From Microtetraspora glauca (GTDB lineage: Bacteria > Actinomycetota > Actinomycetes > Streptosporangiales > Streptosporangiaceae), in contig BBYL01000046.1 in assembly GCA_001570385.1 (NCBI GenBank), forward strand, positions 1-55,743: a DNA stretch of 55,743 nucleotides, written 5' to 3'. Made by a program: the position numbers and the translations under genes. Position 1 is the stretch's first letter. Each line of letters begins with the position of its first letter. This document shows, in pieces, positions 15,575 to 25,502 of this stretch. The notes under the pieces were generated by a model. It saw only the letters and a program-made list of their open reading frames with translations, made no database searches and had not been told where the DNA came from.

Positions 15575-16986
15575 TCAGAGCGTTTCGGGGCGGAAGGCCC
15601 ACGGGCGGATCCGCTCAACAGCGGCGCCGACGTCGAAGACGGTCGCGTCGTCGTAGCTGCGGCCGACGATCTGCACCCCGGTCGGTACGCCGTTGGACGC
15701 GCGGCCGGACGGGACGTTGAGCACCGGGCAGCGGCTGGCGATGTTGAAGACCGGCGTCAGCGCGTATTCCAGGTAGTTGTCGAGCTCCACGCCGTTCACG
15801 GACAACTTGGTGTCGACGTACTCCTCGCCCGCGCGCAGGCCCGGCGCCCCTGTGGTCGGGCAGATCAGCGCGTCGTAGCGGTCGAGCAGTTCGCCGATGG
15901 GCCGGTAGATCGCCGCCTCCATCTCCAGCCCGGTCAGGAAGGCGCCGGGCTCCTCCATCGCCCGCGCGGCGTCGGCGGCGAAAGCGAGGGCGTAGGGGTT
16001 GAGCAGGTCGCCGTACTCGGCCGCGACCCGGGTGACCATGGGGCCGAAGATGGCGCCGAAGTGGATGAAGACGGCCGTGAAGACGTCGGCGCGGCGCAGC
16101 CCGACTTCGACTTCCTCGACGATCGCCCCGGCCTCCCGCAGCGCGTCGGCGACGGCCTTGGTGTTGGCCGCGATCTCCGGCTCGATCGGCCAGTCGCCCA
16201 GGTTCGGCGCGTACGCGACGCGCAGGCCGGTCACGTCGCCGAGCCGCTCGGGGATGTGCACGGCGGGGCGGAGGGAGACCACGTCATGGGGGTGCGGGCC
16301 GACGATGACGTTCTGCATGAGCGCGCAGTCGGCGACCGTGCGGGCCATCGACCCGTCGTGGCAGTAATGGTCGAGGTTGAACGGCGCCATCGCGGGCACC
16401 CGGCCGTAGGGCGGCTTGTAGCCGACCGTGCCGGTGTTGGCGGCGGGCAGCCGGATCGAGCCGCCGATGTCGGAGCCGGTGGCGAGCGTGGCCGTACCGG
16501 AGGCGAGCGCCGCGCCCGAGCCGCCCGAGGAGCCGCCGGGCGAGTAGTCCAGGTTCCACGGGTTGCGGGTGACGCCCCACAGCTTGGAGTGGGTGAAGCC
16601 CGCGCAGCAGAACTCGGGTGTGGTGGTGCGGGCGTGCACGATGCCGCCCGCGGCCAGCAGCCGCTCGATGACCGGGTGGGTCACGTCGGCGATGTGGTCG
16701 GCGTAGGCGAGCGAGCCGTCCGAGGCGATCCGTCCGGCGATCGGCTGCTCGTCCTTCGCCGCCACGGGGATGCCCTCAAGCGGGCGTGCCGAGCCGTCGC
16801 GGTAGGCGTCCTCGGCCTGCTTGGCCTGGAGGAGGGCCTCCTCGAAGGTGCGCTCGCTGAGCGCGTTGACCCGCGGCTCGACGGTCTCGGCGCGTTCGAT
16901 GACGGCGGTCATCAGCTCGACGGGGGACAGCTCGCGGGACCGGAACAGCCGCAGGGCCTCGGTCGCGGGCAGGTAGGCGAGGTCGG

Positions 16987-16990
<4 letters not shown>
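15575..16990 (-). CDS. Amidase (amidase-signature family)
   Basis: This is a cytoplasmic amidase-signature hydrolase of 471 residues. The triad is Lys79 (VAAKDE), cis-Ser154 (GGSSGGSG) and Ser178 (DIGGSIR). The GTG start overlaps the OppF-like stop (GTGA), so it is coupled to the transporter. AGAAGGAG lies upstream of the start. A GatA role is unlikely given the operon. It probably hydrolyses an amide taken up by the adjoining ABC transporter; the identity of that compound is unknown. Confidence 0.9.
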
Positions 16991-17878
<888 letters not shown>

Positions 17879-17886
<8 letters not shown>

Positions 17887-18847
17887 GGATCAGCTCCTCC
17901 GCGCGCAGGCAGGCCACCTGGGCTCCGTCGATCTCCCGCTGGACGGGTTCGTCCTCCGTACAGCCGGGCCGGGCGTGGGCGCAGCGGGCCGCGAAGGCGC
18001 ATCCGTCCGGGGCCTCGGCGAGTGACACCGGACGTCCGGGGACGCCGTGCGGCGGCTGGTCCGACTCCAGCCGCGGGGTCGCGGCCAGCAGTCCCGAGGT
18101 GTACGGATGACGCGGCCGTCTGAAGAGCCTTTCGGCGGACTGCGCCTCCACGATCCGGCCCGCGTACATCACGTAGATGCGGTCGCAGATCGCGGCGGCC
18201 AGCTCCAGGTCGTGGGTGACGAAGAGCATCCCCATGTCACGCTCGGCCTGCAGCCTGGTGATGATCGAGATGACCTCGGCCTGGGTGGTGACGTCCAGCG
18301 CCGTGGTGGGCTCGTCGGCCAGCAGCAGCCGGGGCCCTCCGGCGAGCGCGCCGGCGATCATCACGCGCTGGAGCATGCCGCCGGAGAACTCGTGCGGATA
18401 GCTGCGCAGCGCCGCGCGTGGCTCACGGATGCCGACCGACTCCAGCAGCTCCTCGGCCCGCTTGAGCGCGTCCTTCTGCGGCACACCGCCGGCCCGCATC
18501 CCCTCGGTGACGAAGTCGCCGATCCTGCGTATCGGGTTGATGGAGGCCCGAGGGTCTTGGAAGATCATGGAGACGTCGCGGCGGCGCAGCTCGCGAAGCC
18601 GGTTGGAGGACATCGTCAGGATGTCCTCGCCGTCCACCCGCAGGCTGCCGGCGGCCTGCGAGCCCTCGGGAAGCAGCCCCAGCACCGAACGGCAGGTGAC
18701 GGACTTGCCCGATCCGGACTCGCCGACCAGCCCGACGGCCTCGCCCCGCTCGACGTGCAACGACACACCGTCGAGGATGGGGCGCGCGGCCCTGCCGGCG
18801 GCGAGCCGCACGTTCAGGTTCTCGATCTCCAGTAGCCGAGTGGTCAT
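17879..18847 (-). CDS. Oligopeptide/dipeptide ABC transporter ATP-binding protein (OppD/DppD-like)
   Basis: This is the second ATPase of the importer, 322 residues long. Walker A is GESGSGKS at 42-49, the signature region reads FSGGMLQR, and LLLADEPTTALD is Walker B. The family's C-terminal cysteine cluster (CAFAARCAHARPGC) is present. The ATG at 18847 overlaps the OppC-like stop by four bases. Confidence 0.92.
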
Positions 18848-19710
18848 CGCTCCTCCCGCCGTGCGACGCGGTCGGCGATGGACTCGCCGACGAGGCTGAA
18901 CGCGACCACCGTGATCACGATGGCGACGCCCGGGGCGAGGGCGGGCAGCATCGCGCCCTGGAGCATGGCCGAGGCGCCCTCGTTGATCATCGCGCCCCAG
19001 TCGGAGGTGGGCGGCTGCACACCGAAGCCGAGGAAGGAGAGGGCCGCGAGGTCCATGAGCGCGTATCCGAAGTTGATCGCGGACTGGGCGAGGATCAGCG
19101 GAGCGATGTTGGGCAGCAGGTGCTTCACGCAGATCACCCAGCCGGACCATCCCTGCACCTTGTACGCCTGGATGTAGGGGCGGGCCTTCTCCTGCAGGGC
19201 CACGCTGCGCGCCAATCGGCCGACGTACGGGGCGTAGGCGACGCTCATCGCGATCACCGGCGCGGTCAGCCCGACGCCGAAGACCGCCACCAGGAGGATG
19301 GCCAGCAGCAGGGCGGGGAAGGAGAAGACGAGCTCCATCGCGCGCGACAGCACGGAGTCGACGACTCCGCCGTACCAGGCGGCGGCCACCCCGATCAGCA
19401 TGCCGAGCACCGTCGACACGATCACGACCATGAGCGGGCCGAGCAGTCCCGTCCGGGCGCCGAAGATCAGCCGGGACAGGACGTCGCGGCCGGACTGGTC
19501 CGCGCCCAGCAGGTGCTCGGGGGTGGAGCCGCTCAGGGTCGCGGACAGGTCCACGGCATCGGGGTCATGCGGCGAGATCAGTGGGGCGAAGACCGCCGCG
19601 AGGATCAGCACGATCAGCACGACGAGGGCGGCCCCGACGAGTTTGTCGCCCCCCGTGATGCGGGCCAGCGGCGCCAGGAACCTGCGCCGGTGGATGGGGA
19701 CGGCGGTCAT
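18844..19710 (-). CDS. Peptide ABC transporter permease (OppC/DppC-like)
   Basis: This is a 288-residue membrane permease. An N-terminal segment at about 25-46 is followed by the periplasm-facing GTS-like loop (LLGADQSGRDVLSRLIFGART), then five hydrophobic helices and an EAA-type loop region around LPNIAP. It is the partner of the OppB-like permease, with ATGA-type overlaps on both sides. Confidence 0.91.
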   Translation of the reverse strand: MTAVPIHRRRFLAPLARITGGDKLVGAALVVLIVLILAAVFAPLISPHDPDAVDLSATLSGSTPEHLLGADQSGRDVLSRLIFGARTGLLGPLMVVIVSTVLGMLIGVAAAWYGGVVDSVLSRAMELVFSFPALLLAILLVAVFGVGLTAPVIAMSVAYAPYVGRLARSVALQEKARPYIQAYKVQGWSGWVICVKHLLPNIAPLILAQSAINFGYALMDLAALSFLGFGVQPPTSDWGAMINEGASAMLQGAMLPALAPGVAIVITVVAFSLVGESIADRVARREER

Positions 19711-20657
19711 CTCGTGCCTCCCTTCGCGTGGGACAGGCGGGGATCGATGAGCGGCTGGACCAGGTCCACGATGAGGTTGGCGACGACGAAGGTCACCACC
19801 ACCAGCAGGCTGACGGCCTGCACGACCGGGAAGTCCTTGACGGTGACGGAGCTCACCAGCAGTTGGCCGACCCCGGACAGGCCGAAGGCGGTCTCCACGA
19901 TCGAGGTGGCGACCAGCAGGCCGGCCACGATCGTCCCGGTCACGGTGGTGATCGGGCCGAGGGCGTTGCGCAGCACGTGCCGCCGTACGACGTCCGACCC
20001 GGGCACCCCGCGTGAGCGGGCCACCTCGACGTGCTCGCGTCCCAGCTCTTCCAGCATCGACGTCCGGGTCACCCGGGCCAGCAGGCCGACGAAGGTCAGG
20101 GCGAGCGCCGCCGCCGGGAGCGTCAGATGGTAGATCCGGTCACCGAAACCTTCGCCGTTGCCGAAGGCGGGGAACCAGCCCAGTCGGACGGCGAACACCG
20201 AGATCAGCCCGATCGCGGCGACGAACGAGGGGGTCGCCGTGGCGACGCCCGTGCCGACGAGCACCGCCCGGTCGACGACGCCTCGCCGCAGGGCGGCCAG
20301 CGCCCCGGACGCCAGCCCTCCGATCAGGATGAGCACGCCGGCGTAGCCGATGAGCAACAGCGTCGTCGGCAGCCGGGCGGCGATCAGACCGCCCACGTCC
20401 TGCCGGAACGTCGCGGACTTGCCGAAGTCGCCGGTGACGACGCCGCCGACCCACTTGGTGTACTGGACCAGGAACGGGTCGTTCAGGTGGTATTGCTCTT
20501 TGATGGCCGCGACGGCGGCGGGTGACGCCGAGCGCCCTCCCAGGAGGAAGGACGCCGGGTCACCGGGCGCGAGGTGGACCGAACCGAAGACCAGGAACGA
20601 CGTGACGACCAACGTCACGGCGATCCCTCCGATTCGGCGGAGGAGGAAGCCTGCCAT
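19707..20657 (-). CDS. Peptide ABC transporter permease (OppB/DppB-like)
   Basis: This is a 316-residue membrane permease with the family opening MAGFLLRRIGG, the APGDPA motif and six predicted helices. The ATG at 20657 is chosen because it lies 8 bases after the binding-protein stop and begins the conserved N terminus; an upstream in-frame start would run into the binding-protein gene. No clear Shine-Dalgarno sequence is seen, so translational coupling is likely. Confidence 0.9.
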   Translation of the reverse strand: MAGFLLRRIGGIAVTLVVTSFLVFGSVHLAPGDPASFLLGGRSASPAAVAAIKEQYHLNDPFLVQYTKWVGGVVTGDFGKSATFRQDVGGLIAARLPTTLLLIGYAGVLILIGGLASGALAALRRGVVDRAVLVGTGVATATPSFVAAIGLISVFAVRLGWFPAFGNGEGFGDRIYHLTLPAAALALTFVGLLARVTRTSMLEELGREHVEVARSRGVPGSDVVRRHVLRNALGPITTVTGTIVAGLLVATSIVETAFGLSGVGQLLVSSVTVKDFPVVQAVSLLVVVTFVVANLIVDLVQPLIDPRLSHAKGGTR

Positions 20658-20665
20658 GGTCGAAC

Positions 20666-22285
20666 TCAACCGGCCGAACCCAGAAGAGCGGCCCACGGGT
20701 AGACGAGCTGGGAGATGCTGGTCGGCGCGCCGGTGAGCCGCTTGTTCATGAACATGTTGTGCGGTGGCTCGTACAGCGGGATCCAGACCACGTCCCGGAC
20801 GGCGATCTCCTGCAGCTTGGCGACCGTCGCGGCACGTGCGGCCGGGTCGGCCTGGGCGTTCGCCTCGTGGACCAGGGCGTCGTACTCCGGGTTGGAGTAG
20901 CCGCCGTAGTTGGAGAAGTCGCCCGTCTCCAGGATTCCGTAGAACTCCAGCGGGTCGGGGGTGTTGTCGTACCAGATCGTCATGACCAGGTCGATGCCCT
21001 CACGAGCCTTCGGGTCGGAGAACAGTGCCGTGTAGGCCTCGGGGGCGACCGCCTTCAGTTCGACCTGCAGGCCGATCGCCTGCCCGGCCGACTGCACCGC
21101 GTTGGCGATGACGCTGATGTCGGGGGAGAGCGTGCTGGTCGCGATCACGACCTTCTTGCCGGTGGCGCCGGCCTCCTCGATCAGCTTCTTCGCGCCGGGG
21201 ATGTCCTGGGTGAGGGCCGGAAGCTTGTCGTAGTACCCCTTGGCCGCCTCCGGGGCGATTCCCCAGGCGCCGAGTGCGCCCGGCGCCTTCGCCGGTGTGC
21301 CGGCTCCGCCCGAGGCGGCCTTGATGATCCCGTCGCGGTCGAGCGCCATGGACAGCGCCTTGCGGACCTTGACGTCACCGAGCGTGCCCTTGAGGTTGGT
21401 CGGGATCAGGTTCACGGCCGTCGTGTTGGGACCGAAGTAGAGCGTGCCGCTGCCGGCGGTGCGGAGCTTGGGGAACCCGGGGGGCGGCAGCAGGTAGCCG
21501 CCGTCGACCTCGCCGGCGAGCAGCGCGTTGACGCGGGCGGCGGGGTCCGGGATGAACACCATCTTGAGCGTGTTCACCTTGGGCATGAGCGAGGCGTCCC
21601 AGTAGTCGGCGAACTTCTTGAAGTTGAGCGACTGGCCCTTCTGCCAGCTTTCGAGGGAGAAGGGGCCGGTGCAGTTGACACCGACGTCCGGGGTGCCGTA
21701 GCCCTCCTTGGCCAGCCAGGCGGCGCTCTCGATGGTGCCGGCGGAGGTGCCCATCGACTCGTTGAAGAGCTGGTCGGGCTCCTTCAGGTGGACCGTGACC
21801 TCCATCGGCCCGGTCTTCTCGACCTTGTCGACGTTCCTGTAGACCGAAACCCAGTACGAGCCGACCTTGGGGTCCATGTGGCGGCGCATGCTGGCGACGA
21901 CGTCGTCGGCGGTGAGCGTGGAGCCGTCGTGGAACTTCACGCCGTCGCGGATCGTGTAGACCCAGCGCTTGGGGTCGGGGTTGGCCGCCGCGCCGGCCAG
22001 GCCGGGCTCCACCTTCAGGTCGGGGGTGACCCGCATGAGCTGCTCGCACACGTTGGCGAGCACGGTGTTGGGGTGGTAGTCGAAGGCGTACGCGTAGTCC
22101 AGGGACTGCGGTTCGGCGTAGAGCGACCAGGTCACCGAGTCCACGGGACCCTTGGCGGGCGCGGTGTCCTTCGTGATCTCGAAAGCGGCGGAGCCGCCAC
22201 CCTTGCCGGCTTGGGGAGCGCCGCCGCAGGAGGCGACCGCGAGTGCGAGTAGCGCTGTTGCGGCGGCGAAACGGGAGGTGCGCAT
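20666..22285 (-). CDS. Peptide-type ABC transporter substrate-binding lipoprotein (SBP family 5)
   Basis: This is the extracellular receptor of the importer, 539 residues long. A lipoprotein signal ends at LALAVASC with Cys20 as the lipidation site. The SBP_bac_5 pattern is seen (KWVY-like YTIRDGVKFHDGS near 135-150, and VRKALSMALDRDGI further on). GAGGTGG precedes the ATG. It heads the operon binding protein-B-C-D-F-amidase-amidohydrolase and diverges from a LacI regulator. The ligand is unknown: family members bind peptides, opines, nickel chelates and sugars. Confidence 0.92.
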   Translation of the reverse strand: MRTSRFAAATALLALAVASCGGAPQAGKGGGSAAFEITKDTAPAKGPVDSVTWSLYAEPQSLDYAYAFDYHPNTVLANVCEQLMRVTPDLKVEPGLAGAAANPDPKRWVYTIRDGVKFHDGSTLTADDVVASMRRHMDPKVGSYWVSVYRNVDKVEKTGPMEVTVHLKEPDQLFNESMGTSAGTIESAAWLAKEGYGTPDVGVNCTGPFSLESWQKGQSLNFKKFADYWDASLMPKVNTLKMVFIPDPAARVNALLAGEVDGGYLLPPPGFPKLRTAGSGTLYFGPNTTAVNLIPTNLKGTLGDVKVRKALSMALDRDGIIKAASGGAGTPAKAPGALGAWGIAPEAAKGYYDKLPALTQDIPGAKKLIEEAGATGKKVVIATSTLSPDISVIANAVQSAGQAIGLQVELKAVAPEAYTALFSDPKAREGIDLVMTIWYDNTPDPLEFYGILETGDFSNYGGYSNPEYDALVHEANAQADPAARAATVAKLQEIAVRDVVWIPLYEPPHNMFMNKRLTGAPTSISQLVYPWAALLGSAG

Positions 22286-22354
22286 CGGACCACCTCTTTC
22301 TGAACGGGCCGCAACGATCCGGTATGCGGCTGAGGTGGGTGCGAGTATTCGTGA

Positions 22355-22366
22355 AGGAACGTTCCT
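22355..22366. promoter_or_regulatory. Candidate LacI-type operator 1
   Basis: AGGAACGTTCCT is a perfect 12-bp palindrome with the central CG usual for LacI-family operators. It lies between the divergent transporter operon and the lacI-type gene. Confidence 0.55.
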
Positions 22367-22380
22367 GCACAAGGGGTGGG

Positions 22381-22392
22381 AGGAACGATTCT
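22381..22392. promoter_or_regulatory. Candidate LacI-type operator 2
   Basis: AGGAACGATTCT repeats operator 1 imperfectly; both are followed by TGCA or GCA. The centres are 26 bp apart, about two and a half helical turns. It is nearer to the regulator gene, so it may serve autoregulation. Confidence 0.45.
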
Positions 22393-22445
22393 GCAAAGCT
22401 GGGGCCGGGGTGGCGAGCCATCCGGTCAGATGACAGGATCCGCTC

Positions 22446-23519
22446 ATGAACCAGTCGGATCGCAGTGCGCGGGTCCGCCTCGTGGACGTGGCCCGCGCCG
22501 CGGGCGTGTCCAAGACGACCGTGTCGGACGCGCTGAACGGAACCGGGAGACTCCCCGCGGCCACCCGCGAGCACGTGCAGAGGGTGGCGCGAAGTCTCGG
22601 CTACCGCCCGAACGCCACGGCACGGCTGCTGCGCGCCGGGCACACCCGGTTGATCGGCGTCGCGGCGCGGGAGCACGTCGAGACGCCGTGGGTCTACGCC
22701 GAGCTGGCGTACTTCGTGCAGCTCGTCACCGCGACGACCCGCGCGGCCCTGGTCCACGGATACGGCGTCGTCCTGCTGCCCACCACCGGCCCCGGCGACT
22801 GCTGGCTGGACATGCCGCTGGACGGCGTGTTCGTCGTCGACCCGGTCGAGGGAGACCCGATGGTCGGCGACTTCCTCGCCGCGGGGGTCCCCGTGGTCTC
22901 CGACCGCCGGGCACTGAAGGAGGTCGCGAGCGGGACCAAGGAGGCCGGCCGGTGGGTCGACTTCGACTACGGCAGCGCCGCACGACAGGTTCTCGACCAT
23001 CTGGAGGACGCCGGGGCCGAACGCGTCGCGGTCGTCGCGGCCGCGACCACGGCCTGCTTCCATCAGCAGTCGGTCGACGCCTACCTGGACTGGTGCGCGG
23101 AGCGGGGCCGTGAACCCCGCATCGCCTACCTCCAGGGTCCCGGCATCCAGAACGTGCTCGACGCGGTCGAGGGGCTGATCGACGACGCCGACGCGCTCTT
23201 CACCCTGGTCGAGGGCAGCCCGGCGCTCCTGCTCGACACGATACGAAAGTTCGGCCGGTCCGTCCCCGATGACCTGCTGCTCGTCTGCACCACGGAGGAC
23301 CCGACGGCCCTCTACACGGATCCGCCGGTCAGCACGCTCAGCTACCTGCCGGACGAGACCGCCCAGGCGGCCGTGGCGCTGCTCGTCGACAGCATCGAAG
23401 GCCGCGCGGGCGACCATGGCCGCCTCTTCTCGGCCGACTTCCAGATCCGCGCGTCCTCGGTCGCACCCGGGCGCGGGCCCGCGCGGCGGACGGCGGCGTC
23501 CCCCCTCACCCCGGGGTGA
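22446..23519 (+). CDS. LacI-family transcriptional regulator
   Basis: This is a 357-residue regulator. The N-terminal LacI helix-turn-helix (VRLVDVARAAGVSKTTVSDAL, about 10-30) and the hinge helix (RPNATARLLRAG) are clear, followed by a periplasmic-binding-protein-like effector domain. It diverges from the peptide-type transporter operon, and two similar palindromes lie in the 160-bp gap. It most likely represses that operon until the imported compound or a product binds. No strong Shine-Dalgarno sequence precedes the ATG. Confidence 0.9.
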   Translation: MNQSDRSARVRLVDVARAAGVSKTTVSDALNGTGRLPAATREHVQRVARSLGYRPNATARLLRAGHTRLIGVAAREHVETPWVYAELAYFVQLVTATTRAALVHGYGVVLLPTTGPGDCWLDMPLDGVFVVDPVEGDPMVGDFLAAGVPVVSDRRALKEVASGTKEAGRWVDFDYGSAARQVLDHLEDAGAERVAVVAAATTACFHQQSVDAYLDWCAERGREPRIAYLQGPGIQNVLDAVEGLIDDADALFTLVEGSPALLLDTIRKFGRSVPDDLLLVCTTEDPTALYTDPPVSTLSYLPDETAQAAVALLVDSIEGRAGDHGRLFSADFQIRASSVAPGRGPARRTAASPLTPG

Positions 23520-23820
23520 CGCCTGCCGCTCTCCAGCACGATCGCCGCCATGGAGCGCCGAACGGACGGCCCCGTACCGGCTTCCGGTGCGGGAACACTC
23601 CATGACCACACCGAAGCGGCCATCGCGCGATCATCGCCGAAACTGCGTAGATCGGCCGGTGGCCGCTGCCATGCCCACTGAGCGGCGGTCACGGAGCCGC
23701 AAAAGACGATCACCCGAAATGCCGCCAAATGCGGAGATCCTTAATGCGATGACCTGACCGCGTTTATACCTCTTTGTCGTAGCGTGAGGTTCGCCCATCC
23801 CAGATGACGGAGGAACCGGC
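23520..23820. other. Intergenic stretch, no gene recognised
   Basis: About 300 bases separate the LacI gene from the DyP-associated module. It is slightly AT-richer near 23700-23780 (GTTTATACCTCTTTG), which probably holds the promoter of the next operon. No convincing ORF, repeat or RNA gene was seen. Confidence 0.4.
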
Positions 23821-24354
23821 GTGGATATCAAGCCAGCGGCAGTTGTCATCCCCAAGGAAACCGACCATCTAGAGCAGGGGAAATACGGCCCCGTCTTTCC
23901 CAGGACCCCGGCGTGTTACGGATTCACCATCATCGCCGAAGTGAAGCCGGGCCGGGCCGAGGCGATTCGCGGCTACGGTTACACGCTGGCCAAGGCGCTG
24001 GAAGGCGACCCGGACCTCCTCGCGCCGCTCAAGCTGCACTATCTGCGCTGGGTGCTCTTCGACGACGACACCCGTTTCATGTACCAGGGCATCTTCGACA
24101 CCGACTTCGACAAATACACCGAAGACGCCATCATGCTGTTCGGCAGGGCGGGGGTGAGCACGGCCTTCGAGAATCTCGTCGGTTTTCCCGAAGACTGGCG
24201 AACCAACCCCGAGGCGTTCATCAAGTTCGTCCGCGAGCACCACTGCCCGAGCTTCATCGAGTACGGGGAATATCCGTACGTCACCGCCGACGAAATCAAG
24301 AAGGCCCTGCGGATCAAGCACTCCCTGTCGGAGATGCTCGACCAGCTGCAGTGA
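23821..24354 (+). CDS. Unrecognised soluble protein of a DyP-peroxidase module, possibly dimeric alpha-beta-barrel
   Basis: This is a 177-residue protein that I cannot assign to a named family. It has no signal peptide or membrane segment. The segment around 50-100 (LHYLRWVLFDDDTRFMYQG, then DFDKYTEDAI) looks like the beta-strand and 'F/W-x-D' pattern of dimeric alpha-beta-barrel proteins, the fold that also underlies DyP peroxidases and chlorite dismutase; this is an inference. The GTG start has GGAGGAA upstream. A 17-nt repeat array separates it from the next gene, and the three genes 23821-26837 look like one operon. It could be a small partner or redox component of the peroxidase. Confidence 0.7.
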   Translation: MDIKPAAVVIPKETDHLEQGKYGPVFPRTPACYGFTIIAEVKPGRAEAIRGYGYTLAKALEGDPDLLAPLKLHYLRWVLFDDDTRFMYQGIFDTDFDKYTEDAIMLFGRAGVSTAFENLVGFPEDWRTNPEAFIKFVREHHCPSFIEYGEYPYVTADEIKKALRIKHSLSEMLDQLQ

Positions 24355-24355
24355 C

Positions 24356-24416
24356 ATTCCAGCTGCGGCCGAATTCCTGCTGCGGCGACATTCCGGCTGT
24401 GGCATTCCTGCTGCGG
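24356..24416 (+). repeat. Four short direct repeats after the first DyP-module gene
   Basis: ATTCC-N-GCTG-Y-GG occurs at 24356, 24373, 24390 and 24404, with steps of 17, 17 and 14 bases. A partial fifth copy (ATTCGG) begins at 24421. The array starts two bases after the stop codon and fills most of the gap to the next gene. Confidence 0.75.
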
Positions 24417-24464
24417 CGATATTCGGCCCAGCCTCCCTTATATCCCGTGTAGATCGGAGATGGC

Positions 24465-25481
24465 ATGAACGAGTTCAGGACCGCGCGCGTCTACAACCAG
24501 AACCATGTGCCCCGCGGATACACCCCCGGCCAGCGGCGGGTGAGCATCTACGTCGCATGGAGCTACCCGGCCGAGGCCGGCAGGAACCCGGCCGAGCTCG
24601 ACAACCGGTTCTCCACGATGACCGAGGTCCGGCGCGTGGCCTGGCCCGCCTACGAGGATCCGAAGTGGTCCGACCCGATGCGGTTCCAGCAGGGCATCGC
24701 GGGAACGCTTGAGCTGTTCTTCTGGGCCTGGGTGCCGTTCCAGCAGTTCGTCCAGGAGACCACGGGACACACCGTGCCCGTGTACCAGCGCGTCGATCAG
24801 GCCGGTTTCCACACCCCGCTCGACGAGCGGGTGCTGGCCGACACCGACACCCTGTTCGTGTGGGGGCTGGATCACATGATCACCGGGCAGGACGCCGCGC
24901 CCGAGGAGATCGAGGCGCTGCGCGAGTTCCTCAGCCGGGAGGGAACCTGCCTGGTCCTGGGGCCGCATCACGACGTGGGGGCGACCGACGACCTGGCCGT
25001 GCGCAACGTCGAGTACCTCCACCACGGCGACCTCCTCGTTCCGCGCCAGCAGCGGTTCGGCAGGTACACCCGATCCCTGATGGAGGGGCTCGGCGTGCCC
25101 GTCGAGAACCGGTATGGGCTGCGTCCCGCGGTGCGGGAACCGGGAAAGATCGCCCCGCTGTCCATCGCCAGGGACCTGGACACCAAGGGGTGGCTGGACG
25201 GTGTGACCACCTTCAACTTCCACATGCACCTGCCGCACTACGCCGTGACGACCGACGACCCGGATGCCATCCACGTGCTGGGCAGGCAGCCGATCGACGC
25301 ATCCCGGCCGCACCCGTTCACCGAGGCAGGGAACACCGAGTTCAACATGTTCCTGTGGATGCCCCCGCGCGACGAGCGGGCCGGCGACATTCTCATGGCG
25401 GACTCCACGATCTTCAGCTCGCTGTTCGGCGGTGACGAGAGCCTGCGCAATTTCTGGAGAAACCTCGTCACGCTCAAGTAG
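24465..25481 (+). CDS. Unrecognised 338-residue protein, possible glutamine-amidotransferase-like fold
   Basis: I do not recognise the family. The protein is soluble with no signal peptide. The middle part (about 125-175) alternates strand and helix: DTLFVWGLDHM, an acidic helix (APEEIEALREFLSREG), then TCLVLGPHHDVG. This resembles the nucleophile-elbow region of class-I glutamine-amidotransferase-like or ThuA-like proteins, but no Cys is at the elbow, so catalysis by that route is unlikely. Later parts are rich in His, Phe and Asn (FNFHMHLPHY). GGAG precedes the ATG, and the gene ends 21 bases before the DyP peroxidase gene. Confidence 0.7.
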   Translation: MNEFRTARVYNQNHVPRGYTPGQRRVSIYVAWSYPAEAGRNPAELDNRFSTMTEVRRVAWPAYEDPKWSDPMRFQQGIAGTLELFFWAWVPFQQFVQETTGHTVPVYQRVDQAGFHTPLDERVLADTDTLFVWGLDHMITGQDAAPEEIEALREFLSREGTCLVLGPHHDVGATDDLAVRNVEYLHHGDLLVPRQQRFGRYTRSLMEGLGVPVENRYGLRPAVREPGKIAPLSIARDLDTKGWLDGVTTFNFHMHLPHYAVTTDDPDAIHVLGRQPIDASRPHPFTEAGNTEFNMFLWMPPRDERAGDILMADSTIFSSLFGGDESLRNFWRNLVTLK

Positions 25482-25502
25482 CGCCTCGGGAAAGGAGGAT
25501 CC

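Noticed and set aside
23880..24354. Reading the first DyP-module protein as a chlorite-dismutase or EfeB homologue
   Set aside because: I see no conserved heme-ligand histidine motif or GxxDG, so only a loose fold similarity is proposed.
24356..24416. Possible CRISPR array
   Set aside because: Repeat units are only 13 bases with 1-4 base gaps, no spacers of 30 bases, and no cas genes nearby.
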